A stretch of DNA of 64,000 bases from Pseudomonas entomophila. GTDB lineage: Bacteria; Pseudomonadota; Gammaproteobacteria; Pseudomonadales; Pseudomonadaceae. The position numbers were made by a program, and so were the translations under genes. Location: positions 34,317-98,316 of the forward strand of contig NZ_JARPQB010000009.1 in the NCBI RefSeq assembly GCF_029478665.1. The letters are read 5' to 3'. Position 1 is the first letter of the stretch. Each line of letters opens with the position of its first letter. Below the pieces are notes generated by a model. The model saw only the letters and a list, made by a program, of their open reading frames with translations, did not search any database and was not told the origin of the DNA. Below are positions 37,062-46,310 of this stretch, piece after piece.

Positions 37062-38152
37062 ACGAGCGCCTCTCCGTTGGCGAAGGCGCCAAGGCGCTCT
37101 CGCTGATAGCTGCCATCCTGGACCCGTCGGCACCACTGCAGATTGTCCAAGTACCACTGTACAGTCTTGCGGATCCCGCTCTCGAACGTTTCCTCTGGGA
37201 CCCAACCCAAGGCCTGCTGGATCTTGCTCGCGTCGATAGCGTAACGCAGATCATGGCCTGGCCGATCTTGTACATGGGTGATCAGTTCGCGATAGCTCGA
37301 CAAGTGTGCAACCGACGGGTTCTGCGCCACCGGGCGCAAGTCGTCGAGCAATGCACACAGGGCGTGAACCACTTCAATATTGCGTCGCTCGTTATGACCG
37401 CCAATGTTATAGGTCTGACCCACTTCGCCACGGCTCAGCACGGTGTACAGGGCACGAGCGTGATCTTCGACATACAGCCAATCCCGCACTTGGTCACCTT
37501 TGCCATACACCGGCAACGGCTTGCCCTCGAGTGCGTTGAGGATCATCAGCGGGATGAGCTTTTCCGGGAAATGGTACGGCCCATAGTTGTTCGAGCAATT
37601 GGTGATCAGTACCGGCAAGCCATAGGTACGGCTCCAGGCCCTGACCAGGTGATCCGAGCTAGCCTTGCTGGCGGAGTACGGCGAGCTCGGCGCATAGGGC
37701 GTCTCTTCGGTGAAGAGGTCCGCGGGACCCTCGAGGTCACCATATACCTCATCGGTGGAGATGTGATGAAACCGGAAGGCTGCTTTGCCCGCCTCGTCCA
37801 ATGCCAGCCAATACTGACGGGTGGCCTCCAGAAGCGTGTAGGTACCCACGATATTGGTTTCTATGAACGCTGCCGGGCCATCGATGGAGCGGTCCACATG
37901 CGACTCGGCGGCCAGGTGCATGATGGCATCCGGCCGATGAGTCCGCAGTACCCGGTCTACAGCCGCGCGGTCGCAGATGTCGACCTGCTCGAAGCAATAC
38001 CGCTCGCTACCCTCTACCTCAACCAGGGACTCGAGGTTACCCGCATAAGTCAGCTTGTCGACATTGATCACGCTATCGGCGGTGTTCGCCAGGATATGGC
38101 GGATCACTGCCGATCCAATGAAACCTGCTCCGCCAGTGACGAGAATTTTCAT
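37058..38152 (-). CDS. rmlB: dTDP-glucose 4,6-dehydratase
   Basis: This 364-residue extended SDR turns dTDP-glucose into dTDP-4-keto-6-deoxyglucose. It has [15 protein letters not shown] at the N-terminus, [14 protein letters not shown] (Thr-Asp-Glu catalytic set) near residue 135 and [15 protein letters not shown] (Tyr-x3-Lys) near residue 160. It starts the coupled run rmlB-rmlA-vioA-wbqC. rmlC and rmlD are not in the window, so rhamnose is not the evident end product of this operon. Confidence 0.96.
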   Translation of the reverse strand: MKILVTGGAGFIGSAVIRHILANTADSVINVDKLTYAGNLESLVEVEGSERYCFEQVDICDRAAVDRVLRTHRPDAIMHLAAESHVDRSIDGPAAFIETNIVGTYTLLEATRQYWLALDEAGKAAFRFHHISTDEVYGDLEGPADLFTEETPYAPSSPYSASKASSDHLVRAWSRTYGLPVLITNCSNNYGPYHFPEKLIPLMILNALEGKPLPVYGKGDQVRDWLYVEDHARALYTVLSRGEVGQTYNIGGHNERRNIEVVHALCALLDDLRPVAQNPSVAHLSSYRELITHVQDRPGHDLRYAIDASKIQQALGWVPEETFESGIRKTVQWYLDNLQWCRRVQDGSYQRERLGAFANGEALV

Positions 38153-38203
38153 GCGCTTGGACTAATCCATATTCGAACTATCAGCCCCACAAAGGGCCAA
38201 AAT

Positions 38204-38240
38204 GAAACAAGGGAGCCTCGCCCGCCGGCAGCCCCCTCCA
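38204..38240 (-). terminator. Possible terminator/attenuator between wbpP and rmlB
   Basis: On the minus strand GGGGGCU can pair with AGGCUCCC across a GC-rich loop, followed by UUGUUUCAUUUU. The stem is imperfect. It lies in the 99-base gap between wbpP and rmlB, and would reduce rather than fully block read-through. Confidence 0.35.
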
Positions 38241-38251
38241 GGTGATGGTCG

Positions 38252-39277
38252 TTACTTCAGAAAGCCAACATACCATGGCATGGCCTGAGCGATGCCACTG
38301 GCAATATCGAACTGAGGCTCATACCCAAGCAGCCTGCGAGCCTTGCCGATGTCGGCCTGGGAATGGCGCACATCACCCGCTCGGAAGTCCCGATATACCG
38401 GATCCTGAAGATAGCTGACACCGTTGTCGCCCAGGGTCTGGCGCAAGGCCGCGAACAGTTGGTTCAAGTCGGTACGGCCGCTGACCGCGACGTTGTAGAC
38501 TTGATTACGTGCTTCAGCGTCCTGTGTAGTCGCAGCCAGCAGGTTCGCCTGCACCGTGTTCTCGATGTAGCAGAAGTCGCGACTGGTCTGGCCATCACCG
38601 TTGATGAACACGGTTTCGCCGCTGATCATCGCTGAGGTCCACTTGGGGATCACCGCGGCATAGGCACCATTAGGGTCCTGGCGCTTGCCGAACACATTGA
38701 AGTAACGCAAGCCGATGGTAGTGAAGCCATACGTACGCGCAAACACCTCCGCATACAGCTCGTTCACGTACTTTGTCACTGCGTAGGGCGAAAGCGGCTT
38801 GCCGATGGTTTCCTCGACTTTTGGCAAACCAGGGTGGTCACCATAAGTCGAGCTGCTGGCGGCATAGGTGAAACTCTTGACACCCGCATCGCGCGCGGCC
38901 ACCAGCATGTTCAGGAAGCCATCGATGTTGGTGCCATTGGTGGTGATCGGATCATTGATCGAACGCGGCACCGAACCCAAGGCAGCCTGGTGCAACACAT
39001 AGTCGACACCTGCACAGGCTTTGTGGCAATCCGCGAGATTGCGAATATCGCCCTCTATGAACTCGAAGGCCGACCACTGCGCTGGCGAGACCAGGCCCTG
39101 AACCTCGTCCAGGTTGCGCTGATGCCCAGTGGCGAAGTTGTCCAGCCCGATGACTCGCTGGCCGAGTTTAAGCAAGGTCTCCAGCAGGTTGGAGCCAATG
39201 AAACCGGCCACTCCCGTGATCAGCCAGGTCCGCGGAGCACGAGGGAGTGCTTCGACAAGGTCTTGGTAAGCAGTCAT
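38252..39277 (-). CDS. wbpP: UDP-N-acetylglucosamine 4-epimerase (WbpP type)
   Basis: This 341-residue extended SDR shows [20 protein letters not shown] near residue 18, [18 protein letters not shown] near residue 140 and [15 protein letters not shown] (Tyr-x3-Lys). The short N-terminal extension before the Rossmann motif and the sequence [20 protein letters not shown] are features of WbpP, which interconverts UDP-GlcNAc and UDP-GalNAc (or the uronic acids). It follows wbpO, its usual partner, by 52 bases. Confidence 0.93.
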   Translation of the reverse strand: MTAYQDLVEALPRAPRTWLITGVAGFIGSNLLETLLKLGQRVIGLDNFATGHQRNLDEVQGLVSPAQWSAFEFIEGDIRNLADCHKACAGVDYVLHQAALGSVPRSINDPITTNGTNIDGFLNMLVAARDAGVKSFTYAASSSTYGDHPGLPKVEETIGKPLSPYAVTKYVNELYAEVFARTYGFTTIGLRYFNVFGKRQDPNGAYAAVIPKWTSAMISGETVFINGDGQTSRDFCYIENTVQANLLAATTQDAEARNQVYNVAVSGRTDLNQLFAALRQTLGDNGVSYLQDPVYRDFRAGDVRHSQADIGKARRLLGYEPQFDIASGIAQAMPWYVGFLK

Positions 39278-39329
39278 GAAATTTCACCCAAAAAGAAAAC
39301 ACAGGAGGTGCAACGCACCTCCACATGAG

Positions 39330-40607
39330 TTACAGGCGCAGGTCCGATTGCTCTGCCGGCAGCAGGTACTTTAGGTCATACAGCACATGTTCAGCCTTGC
39401 CCAGGCTGCGAATGCTCTCGATGCCGAGATCCTTGAACTGCTGGTGAGCGACTGCCAGGATCACACCGTCATAAGCACCCTGAACAGGCTGCTGGACCGG
39501 CGTGATGCCGTACTCATGTTGTGCTTCCTCGACGCTCACCCATGGGTCGTGAACGTCCACCTGGATGTTGTATTCCTGCAGTTCCTTGACGATATCCACC
39601 ACTTTGGTGTTGCGCAGGTCGGGGCAGTTTTCCTTGAAGGTCAGGCCCATGATCAGTACACGGGCACCGTCAACATGGATACGGCGCTTGACCATCGCCT
39701 TGACCAGCTGGGAAACGACATAGGCGCCCATGCTGTCGTTGAGCCGACGGCCGGCGAGGATAATTTCCGGGTGATAACCGATGCTCTGCGCCTTGTGGGT
39801 CAGGTAATACGGGTCGACACCAATGCAGTGACCGCCCACCAGGCCTGGCCGGAACGGCAGGAAGTTCCATTTGGTGCCGGCTGCTTGCAACACGGCCTCC
39901 GTATCGATCCCCATCTTGTTGAAGATCAGCGCCAATTCATTGATCAAAGCAATGTTCAGGTCGCGTTGGGTGTTCTCGATCACCTTGGCCGCCTCAGCCA
40001 CCTTGATGCTGCTGGCCTTGTGCGTCCCGGCGATGATGATTTCACGGTAAAGCGCATCCACCAGGTCAGCGACTTCAGGCGTGGAGCCGGAGGTGACTTT
40101 CTTGATGGTGGTGACACGGTGCTCTTTATCGCCCGGGTTGATTCGCTCAGGGCTGTAACCTGCGAAGAAATCCTTGTTGAAAACCAGGCCGGAGAACTTC
40201 TCGAGTACCGGCACGCAGTCCTCCTCGGTCGCCCCAGGATAAACAGTGGACTCATAGATGACGATATCGCCGCGCTTCAGCACCTTGCCAATGGTTTCAG
40301 AGGCTTTCACCAGCGGCGTGAGGTCGGGCTGCTTGTACTCATCAATCGGCGTGGGAACAGTGACAATGAATACATTGCAAGTGCGCAGATCTTCCACATT
40401 AGCGCTGTAGCGCAAGCCGCGAGCTAGCGATAATTCCTCATCACTGACTTCCAACGTGGCATCGTGCCCTTCATTCAAAGCATCAATACGTGCCTGATTG
40501 ATATCAAACCCAATAACCTCGCGCTGCTTACCAAACTCAACGGCAAGCGGCAGACCCACATAGCCAAGGCCAATCACAGCAAGCTTGGTATCATTCAATG
40601 AAAGCAT
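39330..40607 (-). CDS. wbpO: UDP-N-acetylhexosamine 6-dehydrogenase (WbpO/TviB type)
   Basis: This 425-residue UDP-sugar dehydrogenase shows [19 protein letters not shown] near residue 8, [27 protein letters not shown], and the catalytic Cys in [15 protein letters not shown] near residue 260. The Lys in [16 protein letters not shown] is also present. WbpO/TviB enzymes oxidise UDP-GalNAc or UDP-GlcNAc to the uronic acid. With WbpP this gives UDP-GalNAcA. It starts 14 bases after the candidate small gene at 40622-40786. Confidence 0.94.
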   Translation of the reverse strand: MLSLNDTKLAVIGLGYVGLPLAVEFGKQREVIGFDINQARIDALNEGHDATLEVSDEELSLARGLRYSANVEDLRTCNVFIVTVPTPIDEYKQPDLTPLVKASETIGKVLKRGDIVIYESTVYPGATEEDCVPVLEKFSGLVFNKDFFAGYSPERINPGDKEHRVTTIKKVTSGSTPEVADLVDALYREIIIAGTHKASSIKVAEAAKVIENTQRDLNIALINELALIFNKMGIDTEAVLQAAGTKWNFLPFRPGLVGGHCIGVDPYYLTHKAQSIGYHPEIILAGRRLNDSMGAYVVSQLVKAMVKRRIHVDGARVLIMGLTFKENCPDLRNTKVVDIVKELQEYNIQVDVHDPWVSVEEAQHEYGITPVQQPVQGAYDGVILAVAHQQFKDLGIESIRSLGKAEHVLYDLKYLLPAEQSDLRL

Positions 40608-40621
40608 GTGTTATCCAATAT

Positions 40622-40786
40622 TTAGTAACGAGGTCCAACCGTGACCTCATTGTTGATAAATAATCCGACGAGGACATCCCTTGAAGTCTTCACAGGTGTC
40701 AGCCTTGAGCCGTTGCCGTATGAACGTCCCTGAAGTAATAGCACTTCGCCTTGATTCAACGATATCTCGGCCACGCCTGGGCGCAT
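40622..40786 (-). CDS. Candidate 54-residue small protein upstream of wbpO
   Basis: An ATG at 40786, four bases after GAGG, opens a 54-codon frame ending in TAA at 40624-40622. The peptide starts MRPGVAEISLNQGEVLLLQG and ends DVLVGLFINNEVTVGPRY. It has alternating hydrophobic and polar residues like a beta-sheet protein, and no signal peptide. It ends 14 bases before the wbpO start, so it would be first in that operon. It could be a genuine small gene, a translated leader that controls wbpO, or a remnant of a longer gene. I do not recognise its family. Confidence 0.45.
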   Translation of the reverse strand: MRPGVAEISLNQGEVLLLQGRSYGNGSRLTPVKTSRDVLVGLFINNEVTVGPRY

Positions 40787-40841
40787 TCTACCTCAGCCAC
40801 ACGAGCTTCCCTAGCGGGAAGAGTCGGCAGACACCGCTCAA

Positions 40842-40880
40842 GGAAGTTAACGCGAAGAATTATCATTCGCGCAAACTTCC
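40842..40880 (-). terminator. Hairpin downstream of the second wzz
   Basis: GGAAGTT/AACTTCC (40842-40848, 40874-40880) and CGCGAA/TTCGCG (40851-40856, 40866-40871) form a 13-pair hairpin with one small internal loop. It lies 24 bases past the wzz stop. No long U run follows, so it may be a terminator that needs help, an mRNA stabiliser or a protein site. Confidence 0.4.
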
Positions 40881-40903
40881 TTGCGACATGCTATGCCACG
40901 CAC

Positions 40904-42256
40904 TCATTGAGACCGTGAAGGCAATGCCACAGGTACCTCGGTTTCAACCACCCTGGATAGCGGCAAATTAATGGCGCGCAATTGCTCCCGGCGCAGCGAC
41001 TTGAATGCATGCCGCATCAAGACCAGAAGACTCGCCACAAAGCCCCCCACGACCAGACCCAACACAACGAACAGCGACTTTCGCGGGTAGATAGGTGAGG
41101 AAGGTGCTACGGCTGGGCGATCGATATTGACCAGCCGCAACTCACTCAAATCGGTACTGATATTTGACAAACGTATCCGCTCGGCACGTAGCTTTTCGAC
41201 ACCCTTGACGAACAACTCATCATTTTGACGCTGCTGCAACTGCTGGACAGTACGATTCTGCTCGAGCAACAGCAGATCCTTGCGAATCTGCGCGATCCGT
41301 GGCTCAGTGAAATCATCGGAAGAACGCTTGCGCAGCGTTTGACGCTCCGCCTCCAATGCCTCGGTGCCCATGAAGTAAAGAGGCATTTGCTGATTGTTGA
41401 TTTCAGTACGAATCACATTCCCGCCCTTCTCATCTCCCTGCTGCGCCAGGGAAGAAGGTGACGCCGGCCTGGACAACCCGAGCGTGCGTGCGATTTCAAT
41501 GGCCTCGCTCAGCTGAGCGATACGGTCCTCGCGCATGACCTTCAGTTGCACGCGCAAGGCACGCAGCTCATCGTTGAGCTGGGCACGTCGCAACGAATCG
41601 GCCTCCCGAAGCTCGGCAAGACGGTTTTCCTTTTCCGCATCATAGTCGACACGGGCAACCGCAATTTTTGCGTCTACCTCACTGAGGCGATTGTCGACGA
41701 TAACCCTGAACTCCTGGGAAATCTGTAGACGCTCCCTCTCCAGCGTGAACTGAACAAGACCGTTCAACACATCCTGCCCTTCGATACCCTTTGGGTAACT
41801 CATTTCAAGGTCAATAAACGCGGCCTGCGCCTCAACCTTTTTCGGGTCAGCCTGCTGCAACTTCAATGCACGACGATTGAACTCTTCGAAGCCTTGCTCC
41901 TCAGAGCGCCCATTCGTCACAAAGGCCTTTTGAAGTTGCTCATTGCCACGAAAATACTCCAGACGCGTCTTGTAGGAGCCCAACGAAGCACCCACACGCC
42001 GAAGCGCCTCGGAGGGCGGCAGTGAGTAGACCTGCGATCGGTTAAGTGCATCCAGGTCCTTCAGCGCGGCAGGCAGCAACACCGTCCTCACTTCATACTG
42101 GGGCGTCACGCTCAATGAATAGGCTGCCGCAGCCACTCCACACACGACGGAGACTGCAGCAATCTGCAACTTTTTGCGCCAGAGGGCCTGTAGAAGCGAG
42201 AAAAGATCAATCTCAGGGTGGGTCGCAGTAGGGGGGATGCTTGTAATACCACTCAC
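40904..42256 (-). CDS. wzz: Wzz chain-length determinant, long form
   Basis: This 450-residue inner-membrane protein has the two-helix layout of polysaccharide co-polymerases: EIDLFSLLQALWRKKLQIAA with the first helix at about residues 30-52, a long periplasmic coiled-coil domain (residues about 60-400) and a second helix (LFVVLGLVVGGFVASLLVLM) near residue 405. It sets the modal length of O-antigen chains. The start is GTG at 42256. It is cut off from asnB upstream by an intrinsic terminator and so probably has its own promoter. Confidence 0.92.
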   Translation of the reverse strand: MSGITSIPPTATHPEIDLFSLLQALWRKKLQIAAVSVVCGVAAAAYSLSVTPQYEVRTVLLPAALKDLDALNRSQVYSLPPSEALRRVGASLGSYKTRLEYFRGNEQLQKAFVTNGRSEEQGFEEFNRRALKLQQADPKKVEAQAAFIDLEMSYPKGIEGQDVLNGLVQFTLERERLQISQEFRVIVDNRLSEVDAKIAVARVDYDAEKENRLAELREADSLRRAQLNDELRALRVQLKVMREDRIAQLSEAIEIARTLGLSRPASPSSLAQQGDEKGGNVIRTEINNQQMPLYFMGTEALEAERQTLRKRSSDDFTEPRIAQIRKDLLLLEQNRTVQQLQQRQNDELFVKGVEKLRAERIRLSNISTDLSELRLVNIDRPAVAPSSPIYPRKSLFVVLGLVVGGFVASLLVLMRHAFKSLRREQLRAINLPLSRVVETEVPVALPSRSQ

Positions 42257-42632
42257 GCTCTAGCCTGCCAATCAAGTGGACGAGCCCAGAGACAGAGACC
42301 GCTTACGAAACCAGCAACTGAACCTGATGATGGCTAGGCAGAACTTCCCTGTCCCCACGGACGAATGTGGCATTCTGACAGTAAATCAGGCGGTGAACCA
42401 CCATTTTGAGCAGCACGCCAGAAGCGGCGCACACATCTTCTCACCGGGCTGCCCGGCAGCGCCCAAGCAGCCAAATCCAATAGCGCGCCACGGCAATTTA
42501 AGCCAGGTCGAGCACAGCCGGCCAACAGAGAGCCCTCACTGCCCAAAAGCAAAACGAGCGCCCTGGCGGCGCTCGTGCATTTGCAATTCACTACCCCTGA
42601 CGTAATGCCAGCGAAGCCTCAGGCCCCACCAC
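42257..42632. other. Intergenic region between asnB and second wzz
   Basis: This stretch of 376 bases has no gene that I can support. Near its right end (42543-42576) is the intrinsic terminator of asnB; the rest should contain the promoter of the long wzz gene, but no clear -10/-35 pair was recognised. Confidence 0.6.
42543..42576 (-). terminator. Intrinsic terminator after asnB
   Basis: On the minus strand CGAGCGCC and GGCGCTCG (42568-42575 with 42555-42562) form an eight-base stem with a five-base loop, followed by TTTTGCTTTTG. It lies about 60 bases past the asnB stop. Confidence 0.85.
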
Positions 42633-44585
42633 TCACCTGCTCTCCTCCAGCCAGGCCTGGAACATGAGCACATCCCACAGGTGGTAAGCCCAATTGCGCA
42701 CCCCACTCTGATGTTCGCGCCACTTCTGACGAATCAACTCAGGATGCAGGTAACCTTCCTGCCGCAACCGGCCTTCATCCAGCAAAGCTTCAGCCCAATC
42801 ACGCAACGGCCCGCGCAACCAGGCGTCGATAGGTATACCAAAGCCCATCTTCGGACGATCAATCAATGACTGCGGCACATGCCGGTAAAGCACCTGCCTC
42901 AAGGCCCACTTGCCTACCCCATCACGCTGCTTGAGCGATTGCGGCAATTGCCAGGCAAATTCCACGACCCGATGATCGAGCATCGGCACCCGGGACTCGA
43001 GCGTTACCGCCATGGACGCACGATCGACTTTCGTCAGGATGTCATCTGGCAAATAGGTGAGAAGATCCAGAACCATCATTCGCTCTACCGGGTCGAGGCC
43101 CTGTAGATCAGGCATGAGCCCCGTCAGCAGCGTCTGTGGCTCCACACCACCGATCACCACCTTCGCAGGATCCATCCAGTGGGACACCAGACCATGGTAA
43201 AGGCTGCCCACGGAAGCAGAGGGCAGCACCCCTGCCCCTTTGTGCAACTTGTCGCCAAGGCGGGCCCCGGAACCCGGCAGCCACCCAAGCAGGGAGTCCC
43301 AGGCACCAGGCGAAAGCGAACGAATCGAGGCCGCCATGGCCTTACGCAACGGCAAGGGAATTCGCGAGAGCTTGCCCCAGGCACTGGCTGTCATGTTGTA
43401 TCGCGTGTAACCACTGAACAGCTCGTCACCCGCGTCACCTGACAAGGAGACCGTCACGTGCTGACGGGCCAATTGCGAGACCAGGAACGTTGGGATTTGC
43501 GAAGAATCGGAAAACGGCTCGTCGTAGATTCCAGGCAACGACGGAATCACTGCCATTGCTTGCTCGGGTGTGATGTACAGCTCGGTATGATCAGTACCCA
43601 GATGCCGAGCCACTGCTTTCGCGTGCTCTGCCTCGTTGTAACCCTTTTCATGGAAGCCAATGGTGAAGGTCTTCACCGGCCTGCTCGACTGCGCCTGCAT
43701 CAGCGCAACAATTGTCGAGGAGTCGACCCCACCAGACAAGAACGCCCCCAATGGCACATCAGCCATCATTTGCTGTGCGACTGCAGACTTGAGCAACGAC
43801 TCTAGTTGATCCACCGCTTCGCGCGGATCATGGACTCGACGTCGGCTTTCAGTCCCCTCGAGGACTTTGGCCAACGCCGACCAGTACGCCTTGATCTCCG
43901 GCTCGCGCTGCCCGGCCGAAAGGGTCAGGATGCAACCCGGCTGAAGCTTCTTGATGCCTTCATAGATCGAGTGGGGCGCAGGCACATAGTTGTGTCGCAT
44001 GTACAACGCCAGGGCTTGGCGATCAATTGATGCATTGAAGGCTGGGTGCGCCCGCAGCGCCTTGAGCTCCGAGCCAAACATGAAGACAGCGTCAGCTCCT
44101 TGCCCCTGCCAACCGTAGTACAAGGGCTTCTCACCCAGCCGGTCCCTGGCCAGCACCAATGTCTTGCGCATCACGTCCCAGACAGCGATGGCGAACATGC
44201 CGATACTCTGCTGCAGCGCCTGCTCGATACCCCAGGCCTCAAATGCCGCAAGCAATGTTTCAGTATCGGAGTGACCTCGCCATGCCGGTGCCATGCCAGC
44301 ACTTTCCAACTGCCGACGCAGGTCCAGATGGTTGTAGATTTCGCCGTTGAAAACCATGATGTAGCGAGCGGACGCCGAAGGCATCGGCTGATGCCCGGCA
44401 GGTGACAGGTCGACAATCGCCAGCCGCCTATGTGCCAGCGCAACCCCTGCGCCTTGCTCCACCCAGACCCCATGATCATCGGGCCCGCGATGAACAATGG
44501 CGTCGGCCATCCGCATGCATTCATTGAACAGGGACGCCTCAGTCGACTGCCCTGTCAGTTTCAGTTGCCCAGCTATTCCACACAT
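42633..44585 (-). CDS. asnB: Asparagine synthetase-like amidotransferase (WbpS type)
   Basis: This 650-residue protein starts MCGIAGQLKLTG, so Cys2 is the glutaminase nucleophile, and shows HRGPDDHGVW and VFNGEIYNHLDLRR of the class II amidotransferase domain. The C-terminal synthetase domain has the ATP-pyrophosphatase loop GAFLSGGVDSSTIVAL near residue 285. In O-antigen clusters such proteins (WbpS) turn a uronic acid such as GalNAcA into its amide. Its position with WbpO and WbpP supports that over plain asparagine synthesis. It follows a GT4 gene by 27 bases. Confidence 0.9.
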   Translation of the reverse strand: MCGIAGQLKLTGQSTEASLFNECMRMADAIVHRGPDDHGVWVEQGAGVALAHRRLAIVDLSPAGHQPMPSASARYIMVFNGEIYNHLDLRRQLESAGMAPAWRGHSDTETLLAAFEAWGIEQALQQSIGMFAIAVWDVMRKTLVLARDRLGEKPLYYGWQGQGADAVFMFGSELKALRAHPAFNASIDRQALALYMRHNYVPAPHSIYEGIKKLQPGCILTLSAGQREPEIKAYWSALAKVLEGTESRRRVHDPREAVDQLESLLKSAVAQQMMADVPLGAFLSGGVDSSTIVALMQAQSSRPVKTFTIGFHEKGYNEAEHAKAVARHLGTDHTELYITPEQAMAVIPSLPGIYDEPFSDSSQIPTFLVSQLARQHVTVSLSGDAGDELFSGYTRYNMTASAWGKLSRIPLPLRKAMAASIRSLSPGAWDSLLGWLPGSGARLGDKLHKGAGVLPSASVGSLYHGLVSHWMDPAKVVIGGVEPQTLLTGLMPDLQGLDPVERMMVLDLLTYLPDDILTKVDRASMAVTLESRVPMLDHRVVEFAWQLPQSLKQRDGVGKWALRQVLYRHVPQSLIDRPKMGFGIPIDAWLRGPLRDWAEALLDEGRLRQEGYLHPELIRQKWREHQSGVRNWAYHLWDVLMFQAWLEESR

Positions 44586-44612
44586 GAGATTGATCGCGTT
44601 AGTAATTGGAGA

Positions 44613-45770
44613 TTAAGCGGCGTGATGGTCACTGCCGCGGTACAGATCGTCATAGGCCTGCAGACAGGCGCTCATCGAAAACAGGGTTTCCACACGATGG
44701 CGGCCTGCCACCCCCATTGCCCGCCGACTAGAGTCCAGCGCCACCGCCAGTAATGCCTGCGCAAGTTCATCCGGCGCGTGAGGAGCAACCACTCTGCCGG
44801 TCTCGCCATCCAGTACAACCTCGGCATTCCCCCCCACCCTGGTTACAACCATTGGCAATTGCGCAGCCATGGCCTCCAGGATCGCATTCGAGAACCCTTC
44901 TTCATGGGAGCACAGAACACCAATATCTGCGGCACAGAGCAGATCCGGCACATCCGATCGCGATCCGAGAAAGCGAATATTACCGCCGACACCCAACGCA
45001 TCAGCCTGCTCTTGAAGTGATCGACCAATACCGTCATCACGACCAATGAACAGACACACCCAAGGCGCAGGCAGCTGAGCACGAACACGGCCAAACGCCT
45101 CTATCAAATCCGCATGTCCTTTGTAAGGGATCAGATTCGCAACAATCGCGAAGACGAGAGTCTCGTCCGGAATACCCAGCAGCGCCCGCACCTGAGGACG
45201 AGAACGGGCGCTATCGAAACGATCGAAGTTAACACCGTTATAAATCAACCGAATTTTATCTTGACGCACACCCTCATCAAGAAGGTCTTGCACCACCGCT
45301 TGAGAGTTCCCACTCACGAAGTTCATCTTTGAGTGCAACCATTGCTCGAGACGACGCGACCAGCCATGTTTGGATTGATACAAATTCAAGCTACGTCGAC
45401 TCATGCCCCTTTTCATCGCCGGAGCAAACAGTGATGTTATTCCCCCCACCAGATAAGCCGCTGGCAAAAAGAAATGAGTGACCTGGGGACGCATCCGCCA
45501 ATACAGGCAGCACAGCGCCGGCACAGAGCAGAGCAAGCCCAGCACAGAGAGCATTCGCTTGTTTCGAATCAAGCGAGAGACCCAATGTGGCAAGCGCACA
45601 CCATGGACGGGCACACCACCCTCAACAAAAGATTGAGTCAATGGGCCATCCGGCCTGATCGCAAACACCTCAGGCTGGTAGCCCCTCTTGCGCAAGGCGG
45701 TCGAAACTCGCAACAGATGCTGTTCGGCACCGCCAAGTTCCATGGAGACGATAACGTACAGCAGCTTCAT
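44613..45770 (-). CDS. GT4 glycosyltransferase
   Basis: This 385-residue GT-B enzyme starts MKLLYVIVSMELGGAEQHLL, a common GT4 opening. The donor domain carries VANLIPYKGHADLIEAFGRV, then FLGSRSDVPDLLCAADIGVL and HEEGFSNAILEAMAAQLPMV with the E-x7-E motif. It probably adds GalNAcA or a related sugar, because it lies directly before the amidotransferase gene. A long AT-rich gap of 540 bases separates it from wzz upstream. Confidence 0.9.
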   Translation of the reverse strand: MKLLYVIVSMELGGAEQHLLRVSTALRKRGYQPEVFAIRPDGPLTQSFVEGGVPVHGVRLPHWVSRLIRNKRMLSVLGLLCSVPALCCLYWRMRPQVTHFFLPAAYLVGGITSLFAPAMKRGMSRRSLNLYQSKHGWSRRLEQWLHSKMNFVSGNSQAVVQDLLDEGVRQDKIRLIYNGVNFDRFDSARSRPQVRALLGIPDETLVFAIVANLIPYKGHADLIEAFGRVRAQLPAPWVCLFIGRDDGIGRSLQEQADALGVGGNIRFLGSRSDVPDLLCAADIGVLCSHEEGFSNAILEAMAAQLPMVVTRVGGNAEVVLDGETGRVVAPHAPDELAQALLAVALDSSRRAMGVAGRHRVETLFSMSACLQAYDDLYRGSDHHAA

Positions 45771-46310
45771 ATTTGACCCCGTACCGCATCCACTATTATC
45801 GAAGCAGACCACAGGCAATGAATAAACCACCCTTCCGCGCTTCAAAAAAAGATACTTGCAAAAAACAACTTAAAAAAATTAAAAACCCACAACGCTTCCG
45901 AAGGCAAAACCTCGGTAATCCGCAAACAGCCTGCACAACAACTAACAGCCACACAACCAGTCACTCTCGACCACCAGCCCCGACAGCAGGAGAAGGAAAT
46001 CGGCGAGCATGATGCCATACCGCACCCGCTTTTAAAAAACAAAAATCAGGACGGGACGTACTCGAAACATCCACGTGCGCCACGCACACCTCTGAAAAAC
46101 CGCATAGAACATCAACGCCGACACCGGCTACGGCATTGTTACTCGACATGAGGAACGCTTGGCACGCCAAAAAATGTTCCGGCATCTTCCACCGCTACGC
46201 GCCAGGACGAGCCAGGAAAACACGATACTGTAAGGTGACCCGCACCAAGGGAACGGAGACACCCGAAAGCCCTGCACAGCGATCCACCGCACAGGGCCCG
46301 ACTCGAAAAC
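45771..46310. other. 540-base gap between GT4 and first wzz
   Basis: I find no convincing gene here on either strand; the short frames have Cys/Ser-rich compositions unlike their neighbours. Positions about 45838-45895 are very rich in A and T for this genome, with A and T runs of six to seven bases. It may carry the GT4-asnB promoter and an MvaT-type silencing site, or be the scar of a lost gene. Confidence 0.5.

Noticed and set aside
46180..46215. Possible ops/JUMPstart element near GCGTAGCGGTGG on the minus strand
   Set aside because: Only a partial and rearranged match to GGCGGTAG; it also lies downstream of the first wzz, not in the promoter region.
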